64,000 nucleotides of DNA, taken from positions 18,934,628 through 18,998,627 of the forward strand of contig CM119263.1 of NCBI GenBank assembly GCA_051294375.1. The letters are read 5' to 3'. Under the pieces are notes generated by a model. It was given only the letters and a program-made list of their open reading frames with translations. It was not told the origin of the DNA and ran no database searches. Numbering within the stretch: the stretch's first letter is position 1; every line of letters begins with the position of its first letter. The position numbers and the translations under genes are program-made. Below are positions 62,509 to 64,000 of the stretch, in pieces. The stretch is from Paraspadella gotoi. Taxonomy: Eukaryota > Chaetognatha.

Positions 62509-62751
62509 AGAAGAGAGAGGGAAAGGGAAAGGGAGAGGAGAAAGGAAGGAGGAAGATTAGGAGGAAATNNNNNNNNNNNNNNNNNNNNNNNNNNNNNNNN
62601 NNNNNNNNNNNNNNNNNNNNNNNNNNNNNNNNNNNNNNNNNNNNNNNNNNNNNNNNNNNNNNNNNNNNNNNNNNNNNNNNNNNNNNNNNNNNNNNNNNNN
62701 NNNNNNNNNNNNNNNNNNNNNNNNNNNNNNNNNNNNNNNNNNNNNNNNNNN

Positions 62752-62776
62752 GAGAGAGAGAGAGAGAGAGAGAGAG
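62752..62776. repeat. (GA)n tract at edge of gap
   Basis: Pure GA directly after the gap 62569-62751, which probably contains more of the same tract. Confidence 0.85.
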
Positions 62777-62957
62777 TATCCAACGACGGTTTTTAATTTT
62801 GAGTTTAAATTCTGTGAAGTGAAAGATTTGTTAAATGCGATGCGTTATAGAAATTTTTAAATGAAATACGAATACGATTTCTCTAGAAATTTAGTTTCCG
62901 GATATTTTTATTAAAATGTTTTCATAAAATTAACAAACAAACTGGTCAATTTCCAAG

Positions 62958-63026
62958 ACGAGCTGCCAATATCCTTTCCAGAGAAGAAAGTCATCGCCCC
63001 CGAGACATTGATCATGAGGTTCGAAG
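62958..63026 (+). other. Possible small exon
   Basis: A 69-bp GC-richer island in AT-rich DNA with a plus-strand acceptor (CAATTTCCAAG) and a good donor (GAAG|GTAAAC). It is open in phase 2/1 and reads ELPISFPEKKVIAPETLIMR. The minus strand is open too. It has no family match, and it is not obviously part of gene A, which is on the other strand. Confidence 0.22.
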
Positions 63027-64000
63027 GTAAACATATTGACTTATTTTCTGGGCTTTAAAAAATAAAAATTGGAGAAGTTTCTCGATTACTATATAAACCA
63101 TTAAAGACGATTTAACTATATACAAAAATTATAATCCAAATTAACCATTAAAAAAGTTTGATACATTTTTAAAAACGCTTTTTTTTGGGGGTCGCGTCCG
63201 AAATTCCGCTTGGAGATAGACAGATCGACGGACCGATGGACTCATGGACTCTGAGCTTAAAACGTTTGGCTTCGAATGGCTTCGTCACCGCGATCAATTC
63301 ATAGGGGTCAATGTCGTCGTCGTTGACGTCGTCGTTCCTGGCCGAATCTCGAACAGTGTTCCAATTAATTTCTGGAGGTCAACTTTCTATGGCTCTCGTC
63401 GTCGTCGTCAGTCATCGTCGTCGTCCTAAGTGGTTGAATCCCGTTCTCTGACCGGTTTTCTTCCCAGAGGCCTCTCTATCGTCTTCGAACATCGTCTTCA
63501 TCGTCGTCTTCGTCGTCGCCATCGTCGTCCACTCTTGGATGCGTCGTCGTCGTTCCCCCATCGTCCATTGTTTCTCCCTTGGTCTTTTGTTCTCGCCAAA
63601 TCTCGTTTTTCCCTTTTCTTCTTCTTTTTCTCCCTGATATTTTATTGCTCGTCTCACCTCTTCTTTGGCGCCGGGGGAGTTTCGCTCAATGGGCGGGAAT
63701 CGATCAACGGCGGGGACGGGTGAATGGCAAGAAAAAAGCTTGACGAATGGCAAATGAATCGATCAATTAATGTTGATAAATGGCACGAGGTTGTCGTTGA
63801 CTGGCAGAGAGTGGAGCTGAGTTGGAAGACGGAAAGGGGGATGAGAGAAAGAGTGAATCTGGGTGAAAGAATTCGTTTTCTTTTCTGAAAGATCCGTCCA
63901 ACTGAGACTCAAAGTTCAAAAGTCACGAGGTTAAATCCGGATATTGTGCTCTTTTTCCCGGGAATGTGGGGAAATCTGTGATACATTCGAAGAGAGAGAG
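63027..64000. other. Intergenic or intronic, triplet repeats, no gene seen
   Basis: GTC-rich triplet patches at 63310-63335, 63395-63426 and 63490-63555. An ATG frame at 63244-63429 (61 aa, starting MDSELKTFGFEWLRHRDQ) ends in Arg/Ser runs made by the triplets and is not supported further. If gene A extends upstream, this stretch would be its intron. Confidence 0.45.

Overview
The window is metazoan nuclear DNA from a draft assembly. Intron signals, extracellular EGF-like modules, very dense microsatellites and 13 runs of N show this, and nothing prokaryotic is visible. CpG-containing triplet repeats (ACG/CGT)n are long and common (32080, 33594, 36063, 36371, 36978, 63410), so CpG is not depleted. 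This favours an invertebrate with little germ-line DNA methylation. I cannot name the species.

Most of the window is intergenic. The commonest element is (CT)n/(GA)n, with dozens of tracts of 40-220 bp, plus (GAAA)n, (CTTT)n, (ACG)n, (GAT)n, AT-rich tetranucleotides and several minisatellites. Most long open frames are translations of these tracts and were not annotated as genes.

Layout. 1-1038 is a duplicate of 11384-12421. 8123-11005 is a 2.9-kb DNA transposon with inverted repeats of about 350 bp and matching target-site copies. 12.4-27.0 kb is a nested duplication: block P (12801-13498, 14969-15680, part at 21042), block Q (forward at 13499-14965, inverted at 15685-17040 and about 21425-22870) and block R (17041-21016 and 22871-27015). 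Parts carry scattered one-base indels and N-gaps at the joints, so part of this may be an assembly artefact or separated haplotypes. 27-59 kb is repeat-rich intergenic DNA with a few isolated exon-like islands (31284-31556, 34320-34620, 39640-39815, 45052-45706), two of them followed by an AATAAA.

The only well supported protein-coding region is 59054-62508 on the minus strand. Gene A (upstream, partial) encodes EGF-EGF-linker-EGF-Ser/Thr/Ala-rich stalk-(gap)-EGF-possible hydrophobic tail. Gene B (downstream, about 270 aa in the model given) repeats part of that architecture: degenerate EGF-linker-EGF-Ser/acidic tail. Both split the same EGF codon with a phase-1 intron, so they look like tandem paralogues of secreted or surface proteins, or two halves of one larger gene.

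N-gaps: 12591-12615, 20568-20874, 21017-21041, 29332-29645, 37422-37687, 39153-39383, 49547-49556, 52648-52672, 57545-57743, 58290-58793, 60571-61063, 61883-61892, 62569-62751. Three have 25 N, two have 10 N and the rest vary, which suggests several scaffolding or gap-filling steps (inference).
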